Below are positions 44,278-52,169 of a stretch of 64,000 bases of DNA, piece after piece (the stretch's first letter is position 1; the number at the start of each line of letters is the position of its first letter). The position numbers and the translations under genes were made by a program. The DNA lies in contig JAHRVQ010000022.1 in the NCBI GenBank assembly GCA_019090615.1, positions 96,898 through 160,897 of the forward strand. The letters run 5' to 3'. The stretch comes from Pseudomonadales bacterium. GTDB lineage: Bacteria > Pseudomonadota > Gammaproteobacteria > Pseudomonadales > Azotimanducaceae. The notes beneath the pieces are model-generated. The model was not told where the DNA came from. It searched no databases and was given only the letters and a program-made list of their open reading frames with translations.

Positions 44278-46455
44278 ATGCCAAATGCGTGGAAAACTAT
44301 TTTGTTGGCGATCACCGTGGTTGCCATTGGCTTTTTCTTTTATCCAGTATCTGATTCCACAACACCTGGCGTGAACCCAAAGGTTGTAACGGATGAGACG
44401 TCAATCGATACAGCACCTACTATTGCGCTGATCGATGATCAACGAATAAATAACGCAGAAACTGAGCCCGGTAACTGGTTGGCGTATGGCCGGACCTATG
44501 AAGAGCAACGATTTTCTCCGCTTGAACAAATTAACCAGCAAACTGTGGGTAAATTAGGCCTGGCGTGGTTTACCGATATGCGTAGCAACAGGGCGCTTGA
44601 ATCTACACCAATTGTGGTGGACGACATGATGTTTGTTACCAGCGCCTGGAGCCGGGTTTATGCGCTGGATGCCAGGACAGGGCGGGAAATCTGGTATTAC
44701 GATCCGAAAGTGCCTGGTGAATGGGCGCGTAAAGCCTGTTGTGATGTTGTTAACCGCGGTGTGGCGGTCTATAAGGGGCGTGTATATGTAGCCAGTCTTG
44801 ATGGTTACTTAATTGCATTGGACGCGGCTACCGGCACAGAAATCTGGCGCAAGAATACCCTGATTGATCGGTCTCGAGATTATACTATTACCGGTGCACC
44901 CAGAGTTGCCAGGGGTAAGGTGTTTATTGGCAATGGCGGTGCAGAGTTTGGCGTGCGTGGTTATGTAACAGCTTATGATGCCGTAACCGGTGAGCAGGTT
45001 TGGCGGTTTTATACAGTACCAGGAGATCCTGCTAAACCTTTCGAGCATCCGGAAATGGCACTCGCCGCATCAACCTGGAAGGGCGGCGAATGGTGGAAAA
45101 TTGGTGGCGGTGGTACGGTGTGGAATTCAATTGTTTATGATCCGGATTTTAATCACCTTTATCTTGGGGTAGGCAATGGATCACCCTGGACGCGGGTGAT
45201 TCGGTCGCCGGGAGGTGGTGATAATTTGTTCCTGTCGTCTATTGTCGCGCTGGATGCAGATACCGGTGTTATGAAATGGTATTACCAGACTACACCCGGC
45301 GATAACTGGGACTATACCGCTGTCCAGGATATGGTATTAGCCGATATGGAAGTTGATGGGGTGGATCGTAAGGTACTCATGCAAGCACCAAAAAATGGAT
45401 TTTTTTATGTGCTTAATCGGGAAAATGGCGAGTTATTAAGAGCGCATAAATATGTTTCAGCTAATTGGGCAACGCATGTTGATATGGAATCAGGCCGACC
45501 TGTTGAAGATCCTGCGCTAGGTTATTTAGAAGACAGTAAATGGGTATTGCCTGGTGCGATTGGGGGGCATAACTGGCAGGCCATGTCCTTTGATAAGCGT
45601 AAAGGCATCATGTACATACCGGCGATGGAAAATCCGCTGGCCTATGCGATGAATGACGAATGGAAAAATACCGGCACCTACAAGCATGTTGTTGGGGGGT
45701 GGAATACGGGTATTGAATTTGGTCGGATTGTACAGGTGATGTCTGAAGCAGGAGACCCGCCGAAAGCGCGGGGTATTCTGAAGGCGTTTAATCCTCTGAC
45801 AGGAAAAGAAAGTTGGGCCGTAGAGCAATTGCATTACTGGAATGGCGGGGTATTGGCAACTGCAGGAGAGCTGGTTTTTCAAGGTAATTCATTGGGCGAG
45901 TTTAATGCTTTTAATGCAGATAATGGCGAGCGATTATGGTCATTTAATGCTTATACCGCATTTTTGGCGCCGCCCATTAGCTATAAAATTGACGGCGTTC
46001 AGTATGTGGCAATTCAGGCTGGCACTGGCGGCGGTGAATTATTTACCGGTGAAGTACCACATCTAGCGTCGGTAAAATATGGCAACTTTGGTAAGTTGCT
46101 AGTGTTTAAACTGAATGGTGATATTGAATTACCCGTGCCCAATGTGATTGACAGGACCATTCCAGAGCAGCCTGAAATGTTAGCGTCAGAGGCGGATGTG
46201 AAGCGTGGAGAGCGCCTCTATCATGAAAATTGTGGATTCTGTCATGGCCTTATGGTGAGAGCGGGGGGTGTGATTCCGGATCTGCGATTAATGCCTAAAG
46301 CAAAACATGCGTTGTTTAAACAAATCGTTCTGGATGGCATATTGTCTGTTAATGGTATGGCCAGTTTTTCTGATTTATTAAACGAAACGGATGTGGACCG
46401 CATAGAGGCCTATGTTATCAGTCGCGCTAACGAAGACAGACAGGCTGCGGAATAA
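44278..46455 (+). CDS. PQQ-dependent quinohemoprotein alcohol dehydrogenase
   Basis: This periplasmic enzyme of 725 residues oxidises alcohols or aldehydes with pyrroloquinoline quinone and passes electrons through its own heme c. It starts with a signal/anchor segment (TILLAITVVAIGFFFYP). An eight-blade propeller follows, beginning NWLAYGRTYEEQRFSPLEQIN. The vicinal cysteine pair typical of PQQ alcohol dehydrogenases is in RKACCDVVNRG, and the catalytic aspartate probably in TTPGDNWDYTAVQDM. The C-terminal cytochrome c domain (about 640-720) has the heme motif CGFCH; a methionine such as that in VNGMASF may be the sixth ligand. No PQQ synthesis genes are in the window. Single gene, convergent with an MFS carrier. 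Confidence 0.93.
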   Translation: MPNAWKTILLAITVVAIGFFFYPVSDSTTPGVNPKVVTDETSIDTAPTIALIDDQRINNAETEPGNWLAYGRTYEEQRFSPLEQINQQTVGKLGLAWFTDMRSNRALESTPIVVDDMMFVTSAWSRVYALDARTGREIWYYDPKVPGEWARKACCDVVNRGVAVYKGRVYVASLDGYLIALDAATGTEIWRKNTLIDRSRDYTITGAPRVARGKVFIGNGGAEFGVRGYVTAYDAVTGEQVWRFYTVPGDPAKPFEHPEMALAASTWKGGEWWKIGGGGTVWNSIVYDPDFNHLYLGVGNGSPWTRVIRSPGGGDNLFLSSIVALDADTGVMKWYYQTTPGDNWDYTAVQDMVLADMEVDGVDRKVLMQAPKNGFFYVLNRENGELLRAHKYVSANWATHVDMESGRPVEDPALGYLEDSKWVLPGAIGGHNWQAMSFDKRKGIMYIPAMENPLAYAMNDEWKNTGTYKHVVGGWNTGIEFGRIVQVMSEAGDPPKARGILKAFNPLTGKESWAVEQLHYWNGGVLATAGELVFQGNSLGEFNAFNADNGERLWSFNAYTAFLAPPISYKIDGVQYVAIQAGTGGGELFTGEVPHLASVKYGNFGKLLVFKLNGDIELPVPNVIDRTIPEQPEMLASEADVKRGERLYHENCGFCHGLMVRAGGVIPDLRLMPKAKHALFKQIVLDGILSVNGMASFSDLLNETDVDRIEAYVISRANEDRQAAE

Positions 46456-46466
46456 AGGAAAGCAAT

Positions 46467-46495
46467 TGCGGCGGTGGTTTATTACAGCTGCCGCA
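46467..46495. terminator. Hairpin between PQQ dehydrogenase and MFS genes
   Basis: TGCGGCGG pairs with CTGCCGCA (one mismatch, 13-base loop) 12 bases after the dehydrogenase stop, followed on the plus strand by GTCATTTATAAG. The T-run is poor, so function as a terminator is uncertain. Confidence 0.35.
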
Positions 46496-46561
46496 GTCAT
46501 TTATAAGAGGCAAATTAGCGTAGCGATGTCTTGTTGCGTTATTAAATACGCCACACCAAAA

Positions 46562-47920
46562 TCAGGATGCCATGCTGGTATTGCCGGTCGTAATATTATT
46601 GCCTGATCCTTGTCGGTTATTATCCTGTTCAGTCTGCTGTTCATGTATGGGTGGTTTCATCATCAGGATAATAATAACCGGGATTAAAGCCGCGGCTGAA
46701 AAACCCAGAAAGACGCCAGTATAAGATTCTGTGAAATCGAAAAGATAACCCGCTGTCACGGATGCTGCGGCGCCAAAGGGCGTGACCAGTAGATGCACTA
46801 TGCCAATGGTTTGTGCAAAGTGTGTGGCGCCATAATAATTGGCAACCAGTGCCGGCAAGGCGACAATGGTTGCGCCATTTCCGATTCCAAAAAGTATCGA
46901 GTAGGCGTAGACCAGTGTTTCTGTGGTGGTATAGTTAAGTAGCAGAATTCCTACTAATTCAATAAAAAGGCCGCCAGCTAATAGATAGCGAGGGTCTAAT
47001 CGGTCTCCGGTTGCGCCAGCAAAAAGCCTGCCACCAGTACTGAAAAGGCCAACAATGCCAATAGCGGAACCAGCTACAATGGGGCTAAGGCCCTGGTCAA
47101 GAAGATGAATTACCGATTGGCTGGCATTGAGTGCCAGACCGATATTGGCCATTGTGAAGGCGAAGATGATCGCCCATAGAGCAAAAGTTGAAAAAGCTTC
47201 TTTAGCATTCCAGTCAATTTTAGTTTGGTAAACTTTTGCTTCAGCCGTTAAGCCTTGAGCGCCTTCTGCTGTATCTGATGTTATGGCGGATATTGTATTT
47301 GATGTATCTGATGAATCTGAACTAGGTGCAACACCATCACTGAAAGTACCCATGTCGGCAGGATGGTTGCGAACAAAAAATGCCGCCACTACCGAGCCAA
47401 TAAGGGCGCTGGCAGTGGTAATAAGCCATGCAGATGTCCACTGTCCGGTAGTTTCGATTATATAAGCAACACCAGGGGCGGCGAGAAAAGCGCCAAGGCC
47501 GCCCATTGATAGAAATAGTCCCATCGAGATTGCCCGCCGCCGAGTAAACCAATTGGCTAATAGTTGGGTGCCAGGTACAACCGACTGCAGCGAGATACCC
47601 ACACCTACGATGGCAATGCCAAGGTAAAACTGGGGTAGGTTAGACGTGAAATAAATAACGATTGAGCCGATAGCACTTAATATTCCGCCGACGACAATTG
47701 TCCACCTGGCACCAATCTTAGAAAGTACGATGGCGGCTAGCATTGAACCTATACCAAAGGCAATACCAAAAATTGCATGGCCAACGCTGGCGCCACCTCG
47801 GGACCAGGATAGATCGATAATCATGGTGGGCAGGACAACTGCAAAGGAATAAAATACTACGCCTACGGAGAGGAAATAGATTGCGCAAAGAGCTGCTAAA
47901 ACTCGCCAGCCATAGAACAT
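46562..47920 (-). CDS. MFS transporter, OFA/monocarboxylate-type
   Basis: The 452-residue integral membrane protein has about 12 hydrophobic segments and a central hydrophilic loop (about residues 190-235). The opening FYGWRVLAALCAIYFLSVG is characteristic of the oxalate/formate-antiporter and monocarboxylate-carrier-like MFS group. GTQLLANWFTRRRAISMGLFLSMGGLG and GRLFAGATGDRLDPRYLLAGG are the conserved loop motifs between helices. Such carriers move organic acids; the substrate is unknown. The central loop contains serine/aspartate-rich repeats. A 17-bp palindrome lies 56 bases upstream. It converges with the PQQ dehydrogenase gene, whose acid products could be a substrate (speculative). Confidence 0.85.
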   Translation of the reverse strand: MFYGWRVLAALCAIYFLSVGVVFYSFAVVLPTMIIDLSWSRGGASVGHAIFGIAFGIGSMLAAIVLSKIGARWTIVVGGILSAIGSIVIYFTSNLPQFYLGIAIVGVGISLQSVVPGTQLLANWFTRRRAISMGLFLSMGGLGAFLAAPGVAYIIETTGQWTSAWLITTASALIGSVVAAFFVRNHPADMGTFSDGVAPSSDSSDTSNTISAITSDTAEGAQGLTAEAKVYQTKIDWNAKEAFSTFALWAIIFAFTMANIGLALNASQSVIHLLDQGLSPIVAGSAIGIVGLFSTGGRLFAGATGDRLDPRYLLAGGLFIELVGILLLNYTTTETLVYAYSILFGIGNGATIVALPALVANYYGATHFAQTIGIVHLLVTPFGAAASVTAGYLFDFTESYTGVFLGFSAAALIPVIIILMMKPPIHEQQTEQDNNRQGSGNNITTGNTSMAS

Positions 47921-47975
47921 AAGATCTGCCTTTCATTATATTTTTTGAAGATCGTAACGGCATACAGTATGTTTT

Positions 47976-47992
47976 TTGCTGTCAGACAGCAA
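47976..47992. promoter_or_regulatory. 17-bp perfect palindrome upstream of the MFS gene
   Basis: TTGCTGTCAGACAGCAA is a perfect dyad centred on one base, 56 bases before the MFS start. Its core TGTCAGACA resembles operators of GntR/FadR-type regulators. No regulator gene adjoins it. It lacks a following T-run, so a repressor site is more likely than a terminator. Confidence 0.45.
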
Positions 47993-48095
47993 GGGTAGCC
48001 CCGAAGCGTAGGTTATGTGCTGCAGAGAGGTTCCAAGGTAAACACGATTGGCGTTAATGGCCCTGGATCAGGGTTCGCAGGTAATTTGCAGCGGT

Positions 48096-48650
48096 TTATG
48101 GCCCTTTTGCCGGTAAGCTGTTTTGCGGTAGTGGTGTGAATTCTAAATAAAACTGCTCTGCCTCAAGCGGCAAATCTAGTTCTGGGGAATGATTCTTGGC
48201 TTGTGTTTTTTGTTGCAGGTTTTTGTCAGGCTCCAGCATCCCACGGGTCATTCTGCCGTTAAGCTGGATGCCCTTTTGCCTATGATTCACCGCCTGTTGA
48301 ATCTCTTCAGCTAGCGCAAGGTCATAGTCCAGTTGATAAAGTTTTGAGGTATGCTGCAAACTGCCGAAGGCATCGAGTTCCTGGGCCCATAGTAAAATTT
48401 TTCCTGCCGTAGCAGTTTGCTTGTCGGGCTCCTGTATGGTTGCCCAGATTAACCTGAAAGTGGCCGGTAAAGGGGCGTGGCTAGGTTGGCCCTGGAGCTC
48501 TTTGAAGGCCAGATAGGTGGTGAAATATAACAGGCAAACGGTAGCCGCTATAAAAAATTTGAAGGCCGTACTCCAGCTTGTACGGAGCCAGATATTGACC
48601 ACCAAAGCGGCGACCAGAGCATAGGCCAATGCGAGTAAACTAACTGACAT
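48096..48650 (-). CDS. Unknown protein with two N-terminal membrane segments, third gene of ExbB/ExbD-like operon
   Basis: The 184-residue product is unrecognised. Two hydrophobic segments (about residues 2-21 and 28-48) anchor it in the inner membrane. The remainder is hydrophilic, with a helical stretch (GKILLWAQELDAFGSLQHTSKLYQLDYDLALAEEIQQAV) and a glutamine/lysine-rich, probably disordered tail. Its ATG shares one base with the stop of the ExbD-like gene (TAATG), so it is translationally coupled to it and very likely belongs to the same membrane complex. It has no peptidoglycan-binding or TonB-like signature that I can see. Function unknown. Confidence 0.75.
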   Translation of the reverse strand: MSVSLLALAYALVAALVVNIWLRTSWSTAFKFFIAATVCLLYFTTYLAFKELQGQPSHAPLPATFRLIWATIQEPDKQTATAGKILLWAQELDAFGSLQHTSKLYQLDYDLALAEEIQQAVNHRQKGIQLNGRMTRGMLEPDKNLQQKTQAKNHSPELDLPLEAEQFYLEFTPLPQNSLPAKGP

Positions 48651-49279
48651 TAACCGGCTCGTTTGGTCTGGATTTGACCGAGCAGTTTTTTTTGTAGTTG
48701 ACTGATGTCGCTTACCTCTCCCGCGCTATCCAGGGTAAATCGGGTGGCGGTGATTTCCTGGCCGATCTGGTTTAAATCATGTACACCATAATATATCAGT
48801 TTAACTTTGGGGTTGAGTTTTTCAATCTTTACTCTGACGGGAACAGGTACATTATAGTTGGCTCTATAGTGGAGGATGTTGACAACATATTCACCCGCTA
48901 TCCAGGCCCGTAGTGAAGCGCTTTCCTGATTAATAGGGTTGGTGATTTTTTTACCATCGATAACTATTTGATCGTGGAAAATACCTCTGTCATCGCGATC
49001 CAGGTGCATGGTGCCAGTGTCTTTATTCTCGAACCAGAGTATTTCTCCCCTGGGATCTTCAATAAGAAGATCGATATCGTCAGGGTGCTGGTCGGGCCAG
49101 GTAATAGTAATAAGGAATTCGGCCTTATTGTCAGTTTTTCCTGTTTGGTCTGGTTTTGATATCAGTATAAATGCGATAAAAAACATAAATGCAAAACCAA
49201 GTAATGCATTAAATAGTAAATCAGTAAAGGCATCGTTAGCCGGCGCAGGACGATAAAACCGATGTTGACGCCGGCTCAT
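48650..49279 (-). CDS. ExbD/TolR-like membrane subunit with YfaP-like periplasmic beta-sandwich
   Basis: The 209-residue protein has one membrane segment at about residues 21-41, preceded by a basic N-terminus. An aspartate stands at the start of the segment (FTDLLFNALLGFAFMFFI, D20), where ExbD, TolR and MotB carry the proton-binding residue. The periplasmic part (55-160) resembles DUF2135/YfaP-type sandwich domains: TWPDQHPDDIDLLIEDPRGEILWF, then HLDRDDRG and AGEYVVNILHY match the usual D-V-D-L-x-V-x-D-P-x-G, L-D-x-D and P-G-x-Y-x-V-x-V pattern. It overlaps its upstream MotA/ExbB-like gene by four bases. A rotary or proton-driven complex acting on the envelope is inferred. Confidence 0.75.
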   Translation of the reverse strand: MSRRQHRFYRPAPANDAFTDLLFNALLGFAFMFFIAFILISKPDQTGKTDNKAEFLITITWPDQHPDDIDLLIEDPRGEILWFENKDTGTMHLDRDDRGIFHDQIVIDGKKITNPINQESASLRAWIAGEYVVNILHYRANYNVPVPVRVKIEKLNPKVKLIYYGVHDLNQIGQEITATRFTLDSAGEVSDISQLQKKLLGQIQTKRAG

Positions 49280-50127
49280 ATGTAACTGGTCTCGGTGCTA
49301 TCTTTTTCAGAGCTATCTTTTTCAGTGCTATGCTCGGCATTATCTGCAGGCCACTGTTTCGTATTTAGTAGGGGAATTAGTAAAATGTCCACAGTTACTG
49401 CCAGGCGATCAACAAAGCCGGTTGCGGCGGTGCCGAGTAGCTGATACTGAAGAGCTAATAGTGTGCTGGTGACTAAGCCGGCCAGGGTAGTAAAAAGCGC
49501 CACAGCCATGCCGCCACTCATCTGAGCTAATAATTGCTGTAAGACCTGAGGATCATAGTCTTTTAATTCTGCTACGGGTGTCAGCATGATAATAAACCCT
49601 ACCATGGTGCCTACCAGGCCGAGTTTCAATAACAGGTCAGTTGCAAAGTGGCCAATGGCATGTGTTGCTAATAGACGCTCGCTCAGGGCTTCGAGCAAAA
49701 TGTCCTGATCCAGTCGGATAAAATCGACCGAGTTATCAGCATGATTATGTGAGAGCTGACGGGCTTTGGTCAGCAAATCCTGAACATAGTCAGCCACGAT
49801 ACCCGGCTGGATTGTAGTACCGTTAATTATGATAAGTCCCTGGCGGCTGAGGATGTCGCCTGAGGCCACAGTAAGAAGTAATTGATGGGTTTGCTCGATG
49901 TGCTTTTGAGCACTTGTCAGTATTTTAGTCAGATATAACCAGTGCAGGCTAAAAAAGCCATAAAGGCTGATGATGAAATAGGAAATATAACTGCTGTCAC
50001 TGGCGAGTGCCTGTGACAGGTAGCCCTGTTGTTCGAGTAGATAAAAACCGAACAGGATGACGCCACATAAAATTAATGCCCGTAGCGTTAAATTTTGCTC
50101 AATGCCGGTTATGGGTTTATGCGGCAT
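49276..50127 (-). CDS. MotA/TolQ/ExbB-like proton-channel protein
   Basis: The 283-residue protein has four predicted membrane segments (about 15-31, 48-66, 165-184, 205-228). The last two form the conserved channel core: LLKLGLVGTMVGFIIMLTPV and QMSGGMAVALFTTLAGLVTSTLLAL, typical of MotA/TolQ/ExbB, with the T/S-rich helix lining the proton path. A cytoplasmic domain lies between the second and third helices. The C-terminal tail carries a duplicated STEKDSSEKDSTE segment made by a 15-bp repeat (49295-49339). It is first of three overlapping leftward genes; the partner is the ExbD-like protein. It is not ZorA of Zorya defence, which has a long coiled tail. Confidence 0.85.
   Translation of the reverse strand: MPHKPITGIEQNLTLRALILCGVILFGFYLLEQQGYLSQALASDSSYISYFIISLYGFFSLHWLYLTKILTSAQKHIEQTHQLLLTVASGDILSRQGLIIINGTTIQPGIVADYVQDLLTKARQLSHNHADNSVDFIRLDQDILLEALSERLLATHAIGHFATDLLLKLGLVGTMVGFIIMLTPVAELKDYDPQVLQQLLAQMSGGMAVALFTTLAGLVTSTLLALQYQLLGTAATGFVDRLAVTVDILLIPLLNTKQWPADNAEHSTEKDSSEKDSTETSYI
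49295..49339. repeat. 15-bp in-frame repeat at the 3' end of the ExbB-like gene
   Basis: Units at 49295-49309 and 49310-49324 are nearly identical (GTGCTATCTTTTTCA-type), and 49325-49339 is degenerate. They encode EKDSS/EKDST at the cytoplasmic C-terminus. Confidence 0.8.
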
Positions 50128-50269
50128 CCGATTGTTGCTCCTTATTAATTTGTGGGTTCGTTAGATATTTCATCGCAACCCTGGAATATGTGGTACCTGG
50201 TTTTAGTCGAAATAGCCTGGTCTATATTTATCGTCAGGTTTAGATCTTCTGCAATGCTAACGGGAATTG

Positions 50270-51886
50270 TTATTTCGCCCTGGGTAATGTCAGGAATCGA
50301 CGTATAATATGGAAAATATCCGGTTGCGTTAACATGGTTGGAATAATGCCCTGGCCATGTACGTTGGCAAATAACGGCACCGCGACGCCAGTATGTTCTT
50401 CTGCGATAAATTCATTGGTTGCATAGTTGATGGCCATGATTCCGCCCTGGGGCATATTGAGTCGGACTAGTTTGCCGGGTGTATACACTGGTATGTCGAG
50501 CCCACTAAATAAACTGGTGTCAGGTACAAGTTGTGCTGCCTGACCGTGATCAGCGGTCACTATTACCAGGGTGTCGGGGTGTTTATTTGCGAACTGCAAA
50601 ATAAAACCCAGGGTTTCGTCAAGTTGCGCGAGTTCGCCTATAGCACCGCAGGTTTGTCTGCTATGTGATTGCTTGTCAATTGAAGCAGATTCAATCATCA
50701 GGAAAAACCCCTTGGGATTGTTGTGGCTGAGTGCTTCGACTGCTTTTTTGGCTAATTGCTCTAACGATGGTGTGTTTTTATAGGTTGGGTTTTTTTCACA
50801 GCTCATTGGGGCTGGCAATGTAACTTGTCCCTGGCTTCGGTGTATTTGGTTGGCCAGACTGGGGCTGGGTTTTTCTGCACTCCGGTTCGCTTCACCGCGA
50901 AGTCGAACAGGTAAATGATTGTTAGCGAATAGTCCCAGTATTTTTTTATCCGCAGTAATTGCAGTTAATGCATTAAGGTCATGGGCAAGCTGGTAGCCCA
51001 TTGCCTGTGCTAGACCTGCCACTGTTTGGTCATTGATGGAGCGGGCAGTTGGAATATTAAAATTGCGTTGACCGCCACCGAGTATGATATGCAGGCCAGA
51101 AGTAATTAATTGCTCAGCAATTGAACCTGGTCCACCATTAATTTTTAGATCGGGACTGCAATCAACGACAATACCGTGTTTTTCGAATTTCATCTTGTCA
51201 GGGTTTTCGCAGTGGCGATTATTAATATGGGTTGCAAATGCTGCGCTGGTTGCATCAGTGACAGATGAACTGGTGACCAGGCCGGTGCGGATGCCGGCCT
51301 GATGCGCCAGCTCAACCAGTGTCACAAGGTCTTTATCATCCCCAGCGCTGGTTGAAATTCTGCCGCGACTAGTCACCATACCCGTAGCCATTGCCGTTGC
51401 GCTATTGGCTGAGTCGGCGACAAAAATGGGCAGGCTGGGGTTGGTTTCATCAACCGTTAGCACCTGTACCGAGCTTCTGACAGGCATTTTGTCAAGAATG
51501 AGTTGGCCCTGGACACCGACCAGATAATTTCGTGCAATGGTGATTTGTTGATCATCCATGCCGTCGCCAATGATGAGTATTACATTTTTTACAGCTTGGT
51601 TGGTTGCTGTTGTTGGTATTGTTGATATAGATAGTTCAGAACTATCTGCCTGTAGGGTTAGCGTCGAATACAGGCTAAGCGCTGCGATAAAGGTCGCCGC
51701 AAAGTTGGTATTACCTGAGATATTATCCAGGAAATACCTCAGGTAATACCGCGTGTTAAGGAATATTAAATTTCGTTGAATGCTCTTATTTGGTTGAGGG
51801 CTCTTGATCCGTTGAAGACTCTTGATCCGTTGAAGACTCTTGATCCGTTGAAGACTCTTATTTGGTTGAAGACTCTTAAAGCGCAA
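50270..51886 (-). CDS. Alkaline phosphatase (PhoA family) with repeated N-terminal extension
   Basis: The 538-residue enzyme hydrolyses phosphomonoesters in the periplasm. The metal and nucleophile sites are ILIIGDGMDDQQI, the serine motif VADSANSATAMATGMVTSRGRIS, SSVTDATSAAFATHI, then FFLMIESASIDKQSH and IVTADHGQAAQLV, all typical of PhoA. The start is a TTG (51886) with AAGGA seven bases before it. The first 39 residues consist of repeats KSLQRI/KSLQPN encoded by six 18-bp units; a hydrophobic segment (AATFIAALSLYSTLTLQA, about residues 63-80) that could be the signal core comes only afterwards. An unusually long, repeated leader is therefore present. A later start is possible but no better ribosome site is evident. 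Confidence 0.9.
   Translation of the reverse strand: MRFKSLQPNKSLQRIKSLQRIKSLQRIKSPQPNKSIQRNLIFLNTRYYLRYFLDNISGNTNFAATFIAALSLYSTLTLQADSSELSISTIPTTATNQAVKNVILIIGDGMDDQQITIARNYLVGVQGQLILDKMPVRSSVQVLTVDETNPSLPIFVADSANSATAMATGMVTSRGRISTSAGDDKDLVTLVELAHQAGIRTGLVTSSSVTDATSAAFATHINNRHCENPDKMKFEKHGIVVDCSPDLKINGGPGSIAEQLITSGLHIILGGGQRNFNIPTARSINDQTVAGLAQAMGYQLAHDLNALTAITADKKILGLFANNHLPVRLRGEANRSAEKPSPSLANQIHRSQGQVTLPAPMSCEKNPTYKNTPSLEQLAKKAVEALSHNNPKGFFLMIESASIDKQSHSRQTCGAIGELAQLDETLGFILQFANKHPDTLVIVTADHGQAAQLVPDTSLFSGLDIPVYTPGKLVRLNMPQGGIMAINYATNEFIAEEHTGVAVPLFANVHGQGIIPTMLTQPDIFHIIRRFLTLPRAK
51775..51882. repeat. Six 18-bp tandem units at the 5' end of the alkaline phosphatase gene
   Basis: Units begin at 51775, 51793, 51811, 51829, 51847 and 51865. 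Two are identical (GTTGAAGACTCTTGATCC) and the others differ at a few positions. On the coding strand they translate to six-residue KSLQRI/KSLQPN repeats. Confidence 0.92.
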
Positions 51887-52169
51887 GTGGATTCCTTATT
51901 TGATAGTTGACATCAGAAAGCCCACACTCGATGGTCAGTGGTCAGTCAGTTCTGTCAATATTTACATTAAACGGGTGTTAATAATAGGCTGCATTGCGGC
52001 GGATATTTGCAATTTACTAAACTAACAGGTAATCAGAGTTGTTGCTGAGGCAGGTATTGGCAGGGGCGCCGTTGCCAGGGTTGCGTGTAGCGCACTAGCT
52101 GAAGGTGGAATGTTTGTTGCTGAATAAATTATATTTTAAATTCAAAAACCGATATACCAGTGCGAAAAA

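Noticed and set aside
48096..50127. Zorya-type anti-phage defence (ZorA/ZorB) for the ExbB/ExbD-like genes
   Set aside because: ZorA has a long cytoplasmic coiled tail and ZorB an OmpA-like peptidoglycan-binding domain; neither is present, and no ZorC/D/E helicase or nuclease gene is adjacent.
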